From Symsagittifera roscoffensis (Eukaryota > Xenacoelomorpha > Acoela > Convolutidae): 60,000 nucleotides of DNA. The stretch's first letter is position 1; every line of letters starts with the position of its first letter. The notes under the pieces are model-generated. The model saw nothing but the letters and a program-made list of their open reading frames with translations, ran no database searches and had not been told where the DNA came from. Where the stretch lies: assembly GCF_963678635.1 (NCBI RefSeq), contig NC_087062.1, positions 36,980,052-37,040,051 of the forward strand, in the 5' to 3' direction. Of the stretch, positions 1 to 9,632 are shown in pieces. A program made the position numbers and the translations under genes.

Positions 1-61
1 CGTAAGAATACTAGGATAATATGGAACTTTTCCTTTCATTATTAACCCTGTCGGATTTGTT

Positions 62-292
62 CTAAAACACAACCAAAATGTGACTCAAATCAGTACTTTG
101 AATTAGAAACACTGATTGATACTCAGGTAATTTAATGGCTATTTTTTGTGTTATCTTAACTACTGATACATGAAATCCGTTATAATCATGTTTTTGTGTA
201 CCTATACGTTTTCGAACTTCGTCATTCATGGCTACAACTATATCAACAATACTTGGATACAATCCAGGTTCACTGTGCATTGGTTGAATCAT
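62..292 (-). CDS. Small element-borne ORF, possibly capsid-associated
   Basis: An open frame of 76 codons with an ATG, starting MIQPMHSEPGLYPSIVDIVV. It follows 22 bases after the end of the 314-550 ORF on the same strand, so the two may be pieces of one frameshifted gene or neighbours in one transcript. The pattern PSIVDIVVAMND..RKR and a later predicted beta-rich stretch (IAIKLPE, SVFLIQSTDLSH) resemble a small protein that I associate with Polinton-type elements, but I cannot name its role with certainty. Alternatives are a C-terminal part of a minor capsid protein or an unrelated accessory protein. Confidence 0.42.
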   Translation of the reverse strand: MIQPMHSEPGLYPSIVDIVVAMNDEVRKRIGTQKHDYNGFHVSVVKITQKIAIKLPEYQSVFLIQSTDLSHILVVF

Positions 293-313
293 TCTTTTTT
301 CCTAAGAACTTTC

Positions 314-550
314 TTACTCATCTATGTGAGTAAACTTTCCCTCAAGAAGGTTTTGCTTCAATGAAGGGTACGATATTTCTGAAATAGCAATCTCCCATTC
401 CCCTTTAAGATGTATTTGTTCTGGAGGAAAAAATGTAAAAGAACTAAGACTATTACTCGGATAACAATGAAAGTAAGCATTAGGAACTAGCTCAATAATA
501 AAAGAATCCATGCAAACTGATCGATAGAAACCTAATTTAAAAAATGGCAT
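314..550 (-). CDS. Small element-borne ORF with FPPEQIHLKGEWEIAISEI motif
   Basis: A 78-codon open frame with the string MDSFIIEL about 13 residues in, which may be the true start. The core reads SFTFFPPEQIHL-KGEWEIAISEISYP: an F(T/.)..LPE.I.L.G.WEVAL.EI.YP type pattern that recurs in proteins next to integrase and ATPase genes of Maverick/Polinton-type elements, where it marks a capsid-associated protein. The C-terminus runs out after HIDE and may continue, after a frame change, into the 62-292 frame. Function in virion assembly is inference from the neighbourhood. Confidence 0.48.
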   Translation of the reverse strand: MPFFKLGFYRSVCMDSFIIELVPNAYFHCYPSNSLSSFTFFPPEQIHLKGEWEIAISEISYPSLKQNLLEGKFTHIDE

Positions 551-571
551 AACTTCAGTCTGAACATCTTC

Positions 572-1220
572 TCAGCTCTCTCTCATAAAATGTTCCCAAA
601 GTTTCCTCTTTTTTGAGATCTTTGATGATGTAAGTGGGAAGTTTTTTTGTAAATATGGCCGAAATTTCATAAATTTCGCTGTAAACTGTGGCTTGTATCC
701 TTTTTGGAACGGAATTTCAATTTTCGTGATTCTCACTGTATCCCCAATTTTGATTTTTTGGCTTAGCATGTTTCTTGATTGATTTGTTAAACAAAATTGA
801 TAAAAATCGTTATTTTTCACATCTCTTGGAGATTGTCCAATAGACGGATTTTTACGACAGTTCAATGTTGAAAAATTTTTTCTCAATGTTCTTCATTGTA
901 ACGATATATTAAATGTTTAAAGACTGAATTGCTCTCTCTAAAATTGCAGCTTTTCTTTCACTCATTGTTGAGTGAACTTCAATGTCTTTCTCCTTGCAAA
1001 ATTGTTTAAACGTTCCCCCACATTCTTTTCCTTTATCAACCCAAAGTTTTTCAGGAGTGTTTTTTAGAATTTTTTTCTGAAATTTTGTAAAGTCTCTTTG
1101 GCATATTTATTTTCATTGTTTGAACTAATAAATATTTGACTCCATTGTTTTGACGAGCTATTTTGTCTACAAAAGCCAAGTTCATACACCAAATTTCAAG
1201 GATACACTTAGAAAAAAACT
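572..1220 (-). pseudogene. rve-type (retroviral-like) integrase, frameshifted
   Basis: Three frames must be read to follow this gene on the minus strand. About 1220-1110 gives LAFVDKIARQNNGVKYLL, the usual first part of the catalytic core. About 1097-911 gives an open stretch with WVDKGKECGG and, downstream, SERKAAILERAIQSL, which fit the second aspartate and the catalytic glutamate of a DDE core. 886-572 gives NPSIGQSPRDV followed by KIGDTVRITK, PFQKGY and a short C-terminal barrel, the usual integrase C-terminal domain. The role would be insertion of element DNA into the host genome. At least two frameshifts and several stops make it inactive. Family identity is strong from motif order; the exact subfamily is not determined. 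Confidence 0.75.
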
Positions 1221-1317
1221 TGAAGTCTTCGGAAACGCCTGATTACTGGATCAAATTTTGTATACGATGTCTTGGTTTGTAAAATTTGTTCTGTTTTTTT
1301 TTTATAAAGAACTCACT

Positions 1318-1500
1318 TCACTCAAAATTTGAATAGATCCATACGCAGCTCTCCCCGTAGAAATCAATCTGTTTAGCCTTACCTATTAGGATTTTGAAAG
1401 GGATAAAAGTTCCTCTGTCTTTTGCTTTGGCATTTTTGTTGATAACTAGTTTAATGGAAATATCTGGAACGTCGGTGTCTTTTCGCTTTAGTGCACGCAA
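1318..1500 (-). CDS. Unrecognised 60-codon ORF between ATPase and integrase
   Basis: A short basic open frame containing RALKRKDTD and a lysine-rich middle (NKNAKAKDRG). It sits between the ATPase remains and the integrase remains on the same strand, so it may be part of the same element. I see no motif that identifies it. It could equally be a chance frame in AT-rich DNA. Confidence 0.22.
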   Translation of the reverse strand: MRALKRKDTDVPDISIKLVINKNAKAKDRGTFIPFKILIGKAKQIDFYGESCVWIYSNFE

Positions 1501-1559
1501 AAAGTCTACAATAGATTATTTGGTATCTCGATTATCTAATATGACTGACTGAGTTTAAT

Positions 1560-2660
1560 TCAAGGAGAATCCAAAATTAAATCAAAAAGGTGTTTATTAT
1601 TACTCGTTTTCAACCTCACATTTACAGCACTTTGAATATATTCAAAAATTTTTGGTAAAATTTTTTTTTGTTTTTGTTCCAATATTTGTTTTGTTGTAAT
1701 TAAGTTTTGTGATCTGTAAACTGTGTAAGGAATAAAAAAACTGTTCCATTCTATGTCAACTATTAATGACAATGGGTTGATGATAGATATCAATTGTAAT
1801 CCTTTAGTTGTACTTAAAATAGTTCTTCTTTTGTGTAAGGAGTTCTTTTTTCTGTTAACCCTGATTTTTTTTTTTGATATTTCACTACGTTTTATTACCG
1901 ACGGTCTCGATGATCTCCTCTTAATAGGTTTATCAAGCACTCGCTCAGAAACTGAATGAACTTTTTTGGACAATTGAGAATGAATTGTTTTCGAATTATT
2001 GGGAGAATAGAGACGTATTGTGTACTCATTGTCCAAAAATTTTGTATCTGTTCCAGCTGTTTAATAGTACTTTACTATAACTGATCCACAATTAAAGCAA
2101 TACCTAACTGAACCAATTGTTTTGTGGTCAAATCAATGGGTACATGACCATAAAGAATTGATGTTGCATCTTGATACCACTAATTCGCTTGAGATTCTAG
2201 ATTAGTTTATGACTTTATGTTTTGATTTGTCAAACGTTCGTCGGTGACTTGAACAAAACTATGTGTGTATTTTGCAACTCTATATCTCTTCCTAATTTGC
2301 TTTGAAGAAAAAAAATTTGTTTGATGTATAGTGTATTCAGGCCCTTGGGTCACACAGCAGTGGCAATTTCTACAAAATGGTTTGAAGTTGGGAATTTCTT
2401 CGCAAGAATCATCAAATATAAGCAGATACTTAGTTCCGTTATTGGGAAGGTTTTCAGTCATGTCAAAATCTACTCCTTGGATAATTTGTATTTAAGTTGT
2501 TTCTTTGCATTTGACTATAAAGATGTTGATACTGTTGATAAAAGAAAAAAGATTTGTCGAATACTTGTTGAAAATAACAATTTTCAACCAATCGAAAAAA
2601 ATGAGATTTTCCAGATTCACATTGGTCAGCTAGGAAAAAAATTTTTTCTTTGGTAGATAT
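1560..2660 (-). pseudogene. Packaging-type P-loop ATPase (A32/FtsK-HerA-like), broken
   Basis: Read on the minus strand, about 2650-2580 encodes FFLADQCESGKSHFFRL, a Walker A loop whose first glycine is replaced by aspartate while GKS is kept. The frame continues to 2461-2207, where YLLIFDDSCEE is a clear Walker B. About 2180-2050 contains WYQDATSILYGH and then a stop, and 2036-1560 (DNEYTIRLYSPNNSK, then a lysine/arginine-rich tail) completes the C-terminal side. In Maverick/Polinton elements this protein is the genome-packaging ATPase. At least two frameshifts and internal stops are present. Identification rests on Walker A, Walker B and the relation to the adjacent integrase. Confidence 0.72.
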
Positions 2661-3032
2661 TATTTAATTCATAGCTTTGGAGAATGTAGAATATAACCGA
2701 CTATAGTTGATAAGATAGCTACCTAAACTGTCGTTTCTTAACATGTTGTGCATAACATTATTTTAACGATTGCACATACTAGCATCAAACTATGACAAAA
2801 AATTGGCACAGAAAAACTGAAAGAGATATTTTAGCTGTACGTCCAAACAACTTCCATGATTTTTGTTCCAGGTTTTCTCCATCAAAAGCAAAATTTCCTA
2901 ATTTTACGGGCTTGTCACATCGATCGACCATCCTAAACCTAAAAAAAGTTGACACTGACCTTTAATTAAAGTTTAAAAAAATAGTATATTAAGATTATTA
3001 TGTTTTACATATTGGTAAAAAAAACATCAAGG
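2661..3032. other. No gene seen
   Basis: AT-rich stretch upstream of the ATPase remains. I see no sustained open frame, no RNA gene and no repeat match elsewhere in the window. Confidence 0.4.
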
Positions 3033-3345
3033 TCATATTCCGTATGTTTTTCTTTCTGCACAGTGAAGAGTTCTTGCATGACGAAATTGGTAGCTGCTAT
3101 ACCTCCAATCATTTTCTTCACCTTTGAATATCAAAAAGTGAGTTTTTGGGCAAGCGTAGTCAACCAAAATCATAATCCTTGTTTCCGCAATTTCTGACAG
3201 AATCTTACTTTTTCCATAAGCTTTTCTATGGCTTCTAGATTTTTCAATATTTTTCAGGTTCATTATACTTTTTGTAACCGCTGCTCTAACTGATTCAATG
3301 AAGATTCTTTGTACTCCAAAAAGATTGGGATGTTGGTTTGAGTTT
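3033..3345 (-). CDS. Unrecognised ORF upstream of the ATPase
   Basis: A frame open for about 100 codons, with an ATG giving 76 residues (MNLKNIEKSRSHRKAYGKSK). It contains ILVDYACPKTHFLIF and a C-terminal histidine/cysteine pair (RHARTLHCAE). A second minus frame overlapping its 5' part is also open, which suggests a frameshift within a longer gene. It lies on the same strand as the ATPase and may belong to the same element. No domain recognised. Confidence 0.25.
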
Positions 3346-4370
3346 TTTGGGAGGAAGAAAGAAAACCCATCCTAATGAACTACTAATTTTTTCACTGTTT
3401 TGATTTCAATACATTCAACATCCAAAACAACCAGGCTCATTCTGTTATCTGTTTTCTGTGGATTTTTTTGGTTAAAATGATTCTCAATTGAACACGGCTC
3501 ATACTGATTAAGCAAAAAGTTTAACATAAAAACAGAAAAGTAACCCAGTCGCGTGACCAAGAAAGCATGAACTGGGGAGACTAGATGCAAAATATGCAAC
3601 ATAACAATACCCAGGTTCTTTTTTTGTAGTAGATTTCACAGATCCAAGAGTCATGTAGAATTGCATGCAGTCTAAAAATTTAGAAAATTGAAAAAAAAAC
3701 AATTCAACCAGGAATTTCCGTTTCCAATTAGACCCTCAAAGGGAAAATTGGGGTTCATTTTTTTCAAACTTCTGTCCGGGTCCAAAACATTACAGGTACA
3801 AAGAAAAAAAATTCTTATTTTATGTGGCGAAAAATCTTAATTTTAAATCTCAAAACTTCTGAGAATTTCATTCGACTTCTGTATGTTCATTTTCTTCAGT
3901 GCATTCTTCAATACTGATACAACATTTTTTGAACGTCTCTACATAACTTAGCAATGAGGAAAGTATATCGAGCAATTTATCATATTCTTCTCTTTGTATT
4001 TGTAAAGATTGATTGTTTTTCCATTGATTTCCATTTCTAGGGTATGCTATAAGTTCTATTTTTTGCTATCGAATCAGAATTTCAGAATTTTATGTAAGTT
4101 TTTTTTCTACCATTGTGTAGAGTTCGGTCAAATTGGGATATTTGTGATACTAAGTCCGAATTCTGCAAGTTTGGTAAATTTTGTGATTGTTTTGGGAGTT
4201 TTACAAATTTTTGGGGTTTATCTTCTAGAACAAAATGAAAAGCTCCCAATTTACTGTGAAGTTTTAAGATTTTTTTTCATGAAAAACCAATAATCTAACT
4301 CACACTGATCAACAAAATTACTTAGTGGAAAATGATTTTGAGGATAAATATTTGATCGAGTTTAACAAAA
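3346..4370. other. No firm gene; possible minus-strand coding remnant near 3870-4030
   Basis: Mostly AT-rich sequence. On the minus strand about 4030-3870 reads SLQIQREEYDKLLDILSSLL followed by a short acidic, cysteine-containing piece, which looks more protein-like than the surroundings, but it is too short to call. Nothing else is supported. Confidence 0.25.
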
Positions 4371-4375
4371 ACGCA

Positions 4376-4620
4376 TAGTGTTCGATAATTATTGTGTCTC
4401 TGATTGGCACATACTTCTGAGTGGCTCATCTTCCGATCAAATTTTACAAGTTTTGGTTATATTTCATTTCACATACCCAGCTATCGATTGTCTTTACGCT
4501 CTTGTACAAATGCAGAGTTTTTTTGATTGTTATTTTGTGAGCTGGCGGAATTTCCAATCAACTTGATTGAGCTGTATATGCCAATTTGAAACGAAAAGGA
4601 GCAGAAAAATTGCTAAGTTG
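4376..4620 (+). repeat. Interior segment of E1, duplicated copy 1
   Basis: The stretch beginning with ATAATTATTGTGTCTCTGAT recurs at about 5953-6200 with many differences, and a more distant relative lies at about 57,240-57,560 in E3. The offset of about 1.57 kb shows an old internal tandem duplication in E1. The open frames on the plus strand here differ between copies and are not convincing as genes. Confidence 0.6.
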
Positions 4621-4672
4621 TAATCAATATATTATATTTTCTTCTGATTTTCAAGAAGCTGCAAAAAACCTT

Positions 4673-4975
4673 TCAATTTTTAACCAGTTGAGAAAAATGA
4701 TTGACTTTTTTTCTAAATGCGAAAAGTGTTTTTTTTCGACAAAATGAGAAAACTGTTTCTTTTTTTTGACAAGATGCGAAAAGTTTTTCACTTTTTCCGA
4801 CAAAATGCAAAAACTGTTTCATTTTTTGTTTAACAAGATGCAAAAAGTGTTTCACTTTTTTCGTTAAAATACGAAAAAAGTTTCATTTTTTTCTACAAAA
4901 TGCGAAAAAAGTTTTATTTTTTTTCTACAGAATGCTAAATTTGTTGGAGTTTTTGACAAGATGAAAAAGCCATCA
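4673..4975 (+). repeat. Degenerate minisatellite, unit about 36-40 bases
   Basis: Runs of the form TTTTTGACAAGATGCGAAAAG followed by a T-rich spacer repeat about eight times with variation (GACAAGATGC, GACAAAATGC, TACAAAATGC). The same kind of array occurs inside E2 (about 26,700-27,430 and its duplicate) and E3 (about 57,600-58,320), so it is part of the element family. A minus-strand ORF over it with FLHLV/FLHFV repeats is a by-product of the array. Confidence 0.65.
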
Positions 4976-5216
4976 GGTATTTTTCACTTGTAGACAAGTT
5001 TTTTAGTGTATTTTCTTTACTAATTTGTGTGCGAAAAGTTATTAAATTTCTCAACATGTGTGAGAATTTTTAAGCTAAATTAAGTTGTATTCTATTTGTT
5101 TTTCGATCATTTACCCCAAACTTCTCCTCTATTCTCATAATTAAAATTAAATTGAAGAAATTAATTAATTAAAAACAACAAAATAAATACCAAACATCAA
5201 ATTTTAACAAAATTAT

Positions 5217-5560
5217 TCAATCAAAGAGCTGACGAGCAGCAGAAGAGTTCTGGAGGTTCTCTATAGAATGCAGAGCTGGAAGAGATTCAATCACTGGTGG
5301 TTGTTTTGCAGGGGTGTTTTGAGGCGTCATTGTTTCTGCAAAGCCCTCCTTGTCATCGTTTGTGATGAGTTTTTGGCTGATCCTATCTCCTCGTCCAAAG
5401 AAAAGAGGAATTCTTCGACTGGTTGAGCCACATATCTAAAATCGGGAAACTCGGGGTAGTTCATTCCCACATGCTCAGATAATTCCTCCATCATTCGCAT
5501 TGTTGCAAGTTGGTTCTATGTGATGGGTACTTTTGTCATATGATGTTCGTTGCAAAAACT
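5217..5560 (-). pseudogene. Right-arm gene (EVSEH family), E1 copy A
   Basis: Minus-strand copy of a gene seen at five places in this window. It keeps MRMMEELSEHVGMNYPEFPD, then RYVAQP and an FLF motif, and a distant C-terminal end LPALHSIENLQ..SSAARQLFD before a stop. A stop replaces a residue just before the ENQ-type motif and one frame change lies in the middle. The 5' end is fused to a remnant of another frame (YSRK..SPN) that is separate in E3, pointing to an internal deletion. Function unknown. Confidence 0.55.
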
Positions 5561-5856
5561 TTTTTTTTGGGACTAGCAAATCTCCCTATTTTTGTTTGAT
5601 TTTTTGAGATTTCACTATAATTGGGACTAGTGATTTTTCTTGAATATATTTTTCAATACGACAACGGACTGATCAGATAAGGAGAAATGAGAGAAAAGAT
5701 TTTGAGTTTATAAGAAAATGAAGTAATTAATATGACTCATTCAACTAATCATGAAAAGAAGTAGACTTATAAAAAAAATTTTGTGTGAAATTTCCAAATG
5801 TAGGTGTTAGGGTTCCTATAGAAATCCATGATTCTCAGCAAAAATTCTTGTTCCAG

Positions 5857-5946
5857 ATGGCTGTCGCTATGTTTCATGCTCTGCGCAACTTTTATTCAGA
5901 TTATAAGGAGAAATCACTATTTTTTTTCTGTTTCGAACGAGTTTAA
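5857..5946 (+). CDS. Tiny conserved ORF, MAVAM..AL..FYSDY
   Basis: A 29-codon frame, start MAVAMFHALRNFYSDYKEK. Its counterpart in E3 at 57,171-57,230 begins MAAAMCQALPSFYSDY, so the frame is held over about 18 codons despite many base differences. TTCCAG precedes the ATG here, which could be a splice acceptor. It may be the first exon of a longer gene or a leader peptide. Function unknown. Confidence 0.35.
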   Translation: MAVAMFHALRNFYSDYKEKSLFFFCFERV

Positions 5947-5952
5947 CGAAAA

Positions 5953-6200
5953 GTGCATACTACCCCATAATTATTGTGTCTCTGATTGGCACATACTTCT
6001 GATTAATTTTCATCTTTCGATCGAAACTTACAATTATTGGGTATATTTCACTTCACATACACATTAATCGTTGTCTTTACACTTTGTAGAAAAGCAGACT
6101 TCATTTGAATGTGATTTTGTCAACTGGCGAAGTTTTCAATCAACTAGATTGCGCTTGTTATTACAATTTGAAATGAAACGGAGCAGAAAAATTCCAAAGT
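5953..6200 (+). repeat. Interior segment of E1, duplicated copy 2
   Basis: Second copy of the segment at 4376-4620. The minisatellite that follows copy 1 is missing here, so the gene remnant at 6264-6586 follows almost directly. Confidence 0.55.
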
Positions 6201-6263
6201 ATTGCGAAGAAAAGATTGTTACTCAAGAAATTCAAGCGTCATTTTTTATGTTCGAAACAATAA

Positions 6264-6586
6264 TCAATCAAAGAGCTGTCGAGCAGCAGAAGAGTTCTAG
6301 AGGTTCTCTATAGAACGCAGAGCTGGAAGAGATTCAATCACTGGTGATTGTTTTGGAAGGATGTTTTGAGGCGTCATTGTTTCTGAGAAGCCCTCATCCT
6401 CATCATGTGTGATGGGTTTTCGGCTGATCCCATCTCCTCGTCCAAAGAAAAGAGGAAGTCGTCGAGTGGTTGAGCCACATATCTAAAGTCAGGAATCTCG
6501 GGGTAGTTCTTTTCCACATGCTCAGACACTTCCTTCATCATTTGCATTGTTCTAACTTGGTTCTCTGTGATGGGTGTTTCTGTCAT
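6264..6586 (-). pseudogene. Right-arm gene (EVSEH family), E1 copy B
   Basis: Starts with an ATG at 6586 (MTETPITENQV), then MQMMKEVSEHVEKNYPE, RYVAQP and DDFLF. After about 55 codons the reading frame must change to keep the family C-terminus (DEDEGFSE, LPALRSIENL, SSAARQLFD and stop at 6264). A stop also interrupts the ENL..NSS part. The conserved N-terminal block and the sharp conserved 3' end show this was a true protein of about 120-130 residues. No known domain. Confidence 0.6.
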
Positions 6587-6904
6587 ATGATGTTCGTTGC
6601 GTTGAAATCCCTTCGCATCACATCAAACATGTGGCAGACTTGGATTGGGATGTCCATTGGTGTCAAAACACTCCAGCTACTTTTTGGTTGAGGTTGCATT
6701 TCGAGCAATAAGTTGACTTAAAGATATAGAGTAAAAACAGGAGTAATGACTGTTGTAAAGCTGAGAGAGGAGGTAGATTACGGTAGTTAAACTGAAAATG
6801 AAATGTTTAGTGCTGAAAGAGGTGTTAGTTGGCGGTAGTTAGTTTGAGAATAAAATGATTTTTAGTTAAGAGTGAGGGGGTACCTTCACTTCGAACGTGT
6901 GGGT

Positions 6905-7060
6905 TTAACCAATCAGATTTGATCTTCCAGAGTCGGTTTGTAGTCGTGTCCAGTCAGATTTCAGTCTCTTTTATAGAATTCTTAAATAAAAGGCGCGTAC
7001 AATCAGAAACAAAGTTCCTTTTTGTAAAGTTTTACATATTTTCGTTCTCAATCACAAAAT
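6905..7060 (+). promoter_or_regulatory. CCAATCAGA-type motif array (E1)
   Basis: Contains ACCAATCAGATTTG, GTGTCCAGTCAGATTTC, GTACAATCAGAAAC and CTCAATCACAAAA spaced about 40-60 bases apart. The array lies upstream of the EVSEH-family gene, as in E2 and E3. CCAAT is the known NF-Y core, so a promoter role is a reasonable inference, but transposition-protein binding sites are an alternative. Confidence 0.5.
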
Positions 7061-7124
7061 TGTTCATTAATGTTATGGTGGTGTATGTAAGAGAACCCTT
7101 TTAAGGACTTAAATCTTCCAAACA

Positions 7125-7500
7125 AATAAAACTTTTTAGAAAAGCAATCGCAAAAACAAATGACTATAAGTTATTTGCTGTAAAAACAAGAAATTTTGCT
7201 GATATCAGTAACAAAAGAAAGAAAACTAATAGAAATACCATTTTCACAATTTGTTTTATCAAGTTAATTGAAAATTTTTATTGTAATTGATGGAAAATTG
7301 CTGATTTTTGAGCATATAATCAAGTTTTTTTTAATTTTGATGTAAAGTCGAGAAGATATCCCAACGTTGACGAATTTTTCAAAGCAAATCTCTGGAAATC
7401 TGACTCCAATTGTGATGAGGCAGGAAATTGAACTTTGAAAATCTTCAAAGAAATCAAAGAAGGAGAAGAGAACTTTGTTGAAGAGTTTTTACAATTTTGG
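7125..7500 (-). pseudogene. Small membrane-protein gene of the arm (E1 copy)
   Basis: Minus strand, inward-facing. One frame carries RFPEICFEKF; after a frame change the C-terminus reads KMVFLLVFFLLLISAKFLVF, a hydrophobic helix, then FAIAF and a stop. It matches the copies in E2 (24,626-24,961 and 30,981-31,316). Internal stops and frameshifts are present. Confidence 0.5.
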
Positions 7501-8190
7501 CTATCGGGTAGGGGATAAAAAGAATCTTTGATATATTATCGTACAAGTTTCCCCTTAGTTCTAATTTTTCCAGAGAGATTAAAATTTTTTTCCCAATTAG
7601 GTGTGTTTTATTCGTAAAAATGAAGCTTTGATACGCAACTTGTGAATTCAAATGAAACTCTTTGATGGAGTAACTTTCCCTAAACATACTTTTTTTTTAG
7701 TCGGAGAACTCGTTTTGGAAAAAACAAGCGTCTAAAAATTGTGAAAAAAATTTATTGTCATTGTCTAATTCATCAGTTAGAAAATAAAATGGAATTGTTT
7801 CTTTTTTCTTGTAGAAAAACTCGGAGATATTCGAATGTTTTTTAATAGAAATTTTCAAATAATGATAGAGACTAAATTCTAAATCAATTTAAGTATTGTT
7901 CAACTCTGATTGATTGAAACTCAATTGATTTGGATAATTTTCTTTGAGCGACAGCAAAAAAAATTAAATTCATTCCGATTTTCTTACGCTTAAAACAATT
8001 GTTCAAAGCATTGTATAACTACTTAAAAAAAAACTATTTTTCACCAAAAATAAAAGTCAGTAAAAACAATACATCACTGATTACATTTTCGGGACATTTC
8101 AAATCTCCCATTTTGATATGTACAAACTAGTAATTTTCTATTTTTTGATACTTTGTAAGACTCCCGTTTTGTTAGACGCTGTTGCCTAAT

Positions 8191-8321
8191 TTCAACGGAA
8201 AAGTGAAGATATCTTCTCAAGCATCCCCACCGAATACTAATATCTTGTTTCAAAATAAAAAATGGTTCCATTTTTACTCTTCAATTCCTACATGGAACTT
8301 GGCTTACAGTTTACAAAAGCT
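8191..8321. other. Unassigned junction sequence
   Basis: Short sequence between the broken end of E1 and the first ~0.2 kb direct repeat. No feature seen. Confidence 0.4.
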
Positions 8322-8520
8322 TACCGCTTTGTACAATATTCCCCTTAAAAATCCTTCAACAATTTTGTTCAGTCATGTGTTGACGCTAGAAGGGAAGGAG
8401 ATGAGAACCCTTTATCAGGAGTTACTGCAGAGACTATGAAAATTTACGGCTACCAGATAATAGGTACATCGAGACATACGATCACAAAGTATTTAAATGA
8501 TAGGAGAACACACAAAGCTA
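8322..8520 (+). repeat. Direct repeat, left copy (199 bases)
   Basis: From TACCGCTTTGTACA to CACACAAAGCTA. It matches 9420-9632 closely; the right copy has a 14-base insertion (GGTAATTCAGCTTA region) and scattered substitutions. It does not start TG or end CA, so it is not a typical LTR pair. Confidence 0.85.
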
Positions 8521-9419
8521 ATGATGAACCACTGGGATGCTTTAGTGTGACACCTCCTCGAGTGGTGTAGTCCTTTGCGATGTGGTCCGCAGTAATCGGA
8601 TCTACCCCGGTGCATCCTGGGGAATTTGTCTGAGTTTTTGGACTGTCGGGTAGGTATTTGTACTTCCTATCTGCCTGCGGGTTATACTGGAGAGCTTACA
8701 GTAAATCACCGATGGTTCATCAAACGAAGCCTTTTCTGCAAACGTCATACGCCCCATTGCCCAGTGCTTAGAGACTTAAGTGCAAACCTTGGAGAGCGTT
8801 GCTTCGGCAAAGGTAAACCTTGGGAGTCACTCGACATCTTTGTATTGCGTGTGCCCATTCTGGCCATTGGTCGTCTGACCAGTGGCAGATTTTCGGTACG
8901 TCTAGGTTAACACCCTGTACGGCTTTGTGTTGGGCGAAGTTCTATGCTTGCATAGTCGTGTGAAAATTCTTTTGTTAAACTGAGTTTTAGGAACACCCTT
9001 CCCTCAAAGCGGTAGCTATGTTCTATGCTTACTGGCGGTTGTTGAAGGGTCTTGCTTTGCCGATTAGTATAGTCCCGAAAGCTGAGAGTGGGTTATCGGT
9101 TTTTCCTAATTGTCTGTTAGTAAGGGAAAGAAAGTTGGCGATACGAGATTCCTGCCCAAGTAGTGCATGATGTGCTATGCTCATCGGTCTATGCCAGAGA
9201 CCTTGTGTTATCCCTGTGTTTATCTATGATGATTAAGGGCTAACGAGTGGGGTTGAATAGGAGTGGTGCCCCTATAGGATCCAAGCTGATCACGTAAGGT
9301 GGGATGTCGTATGCACTACACGCTCCCTTTAAATGATCAGGTAGCAAGAGTGTTCAGCTCGTTCTCGGCATGGCTACGATAGCTGCGGGACGCACTGTGT
9401 GCGTCGTGGTCCGCTGAGA
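8521..9419. other. GC-richer non-coding block, possible structured-RNA or rDNA-spacer unit
   Basis: About 0.9 kb with clearly higher GC than the flanks and a texture like transcribed ribosomal spacer (many G-T-rich short inverted repeats, for example TCGTCTGACCAG, GTGGTCCGC). I cannot find the conserved cores of 18S, 5.8S or 28S rRNA, nor a 5S or tRNA box pattern. A 94-codon frame at 8626-8910 has no protein character that I recognise. With the flanking direct repeats, one reading is one unit plus a part of a tandem array. Identity is not established. Confidence 0.4.
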
Positions 9420-9632
9420 TACCGCTTTGTACAGTATTTCCCTTGAAAATCCTTCAACAATTTTGTCCATCCATGTGTTGACGCTAGAAGGAAAGGATAT
9501 GAGAACCCTTTATCAGGTGTTGTTGCGGAGACTATGAAAATTTTAGGTAATTCAGCTTAGGCTACCAGATAATAAATAGATCGAGACATACGATCACAAA
9601 GTATTTAAATAATGAGAGAACACACAAAGCTA
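9420..9632 (+). repeat. Direct repeat, right copy (213 bases)
   Basis: Second copy of 8322-8520. It directly abuts the GC-richer block (GTCCGCTGAGA then TACCGCTTT), and both copies end with CACACAAAGCTA. Confidence 0.85.

Larger units (their letters stand above)
1..2660 (-). mobile_element. Decayed Maverick/Polinton-like gene cluster
   Basis: All recognisable coding sequence here lies on the minus strand, in the order ATPase, unknown ORF, integrase, then two small ORFs. The combination of a P-loop packaging-type ATPase with an rve integrase and capsid-associated-looking small proteins is typical of self-synthesising Maverick/Polinton elements. No protein-primed DNA polymerase B or cysteine protease is visible, so this is only part of such an element, and the left side is cut by the window edge. 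Frameshifts and stops show it is not functional. The family assignment is from recognition of the domain set, not from a search. Confidence 0.62.
6690..8190 (+). repeat. Right inverted-repeat arm of element E1 (outer end missing)
   Basis: Order of landmarks matches the right arms of E2 and E3: GAGGTAGTTGACGGTAGTTA-like boxes, a CCAATCAGA array, the small membrane-protein gene, GGGTAGGGGATAAAAAG, and GACATTTCAAATCTCCC. Homology stops near 8190, before the zinc-finger ORF and the TTGAACA terminus seen in the other elements. Confidence 0.7.

Noticed and set aside
4673-4855. Minus-strand ORF with FLHLV/FLHFV repeats
   Set aside because: It is the translation of a degenerate minisatellite; neighbouring elements have the array but not the same frame.
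4673-4975. CRISPR-like repeat-spacer look of the minisatellite
   Set aside because: Units and spacers are both T-rich and degenerate, lengths vary, and the setting is an animal genome.
8626-8910. 94-codon plus-strand ORF in the GC-rich block
   Set aside because: No domain or protein-like pattern, several frames are open there because of base composition, and the block looks like spacer or structural RNA DNA.
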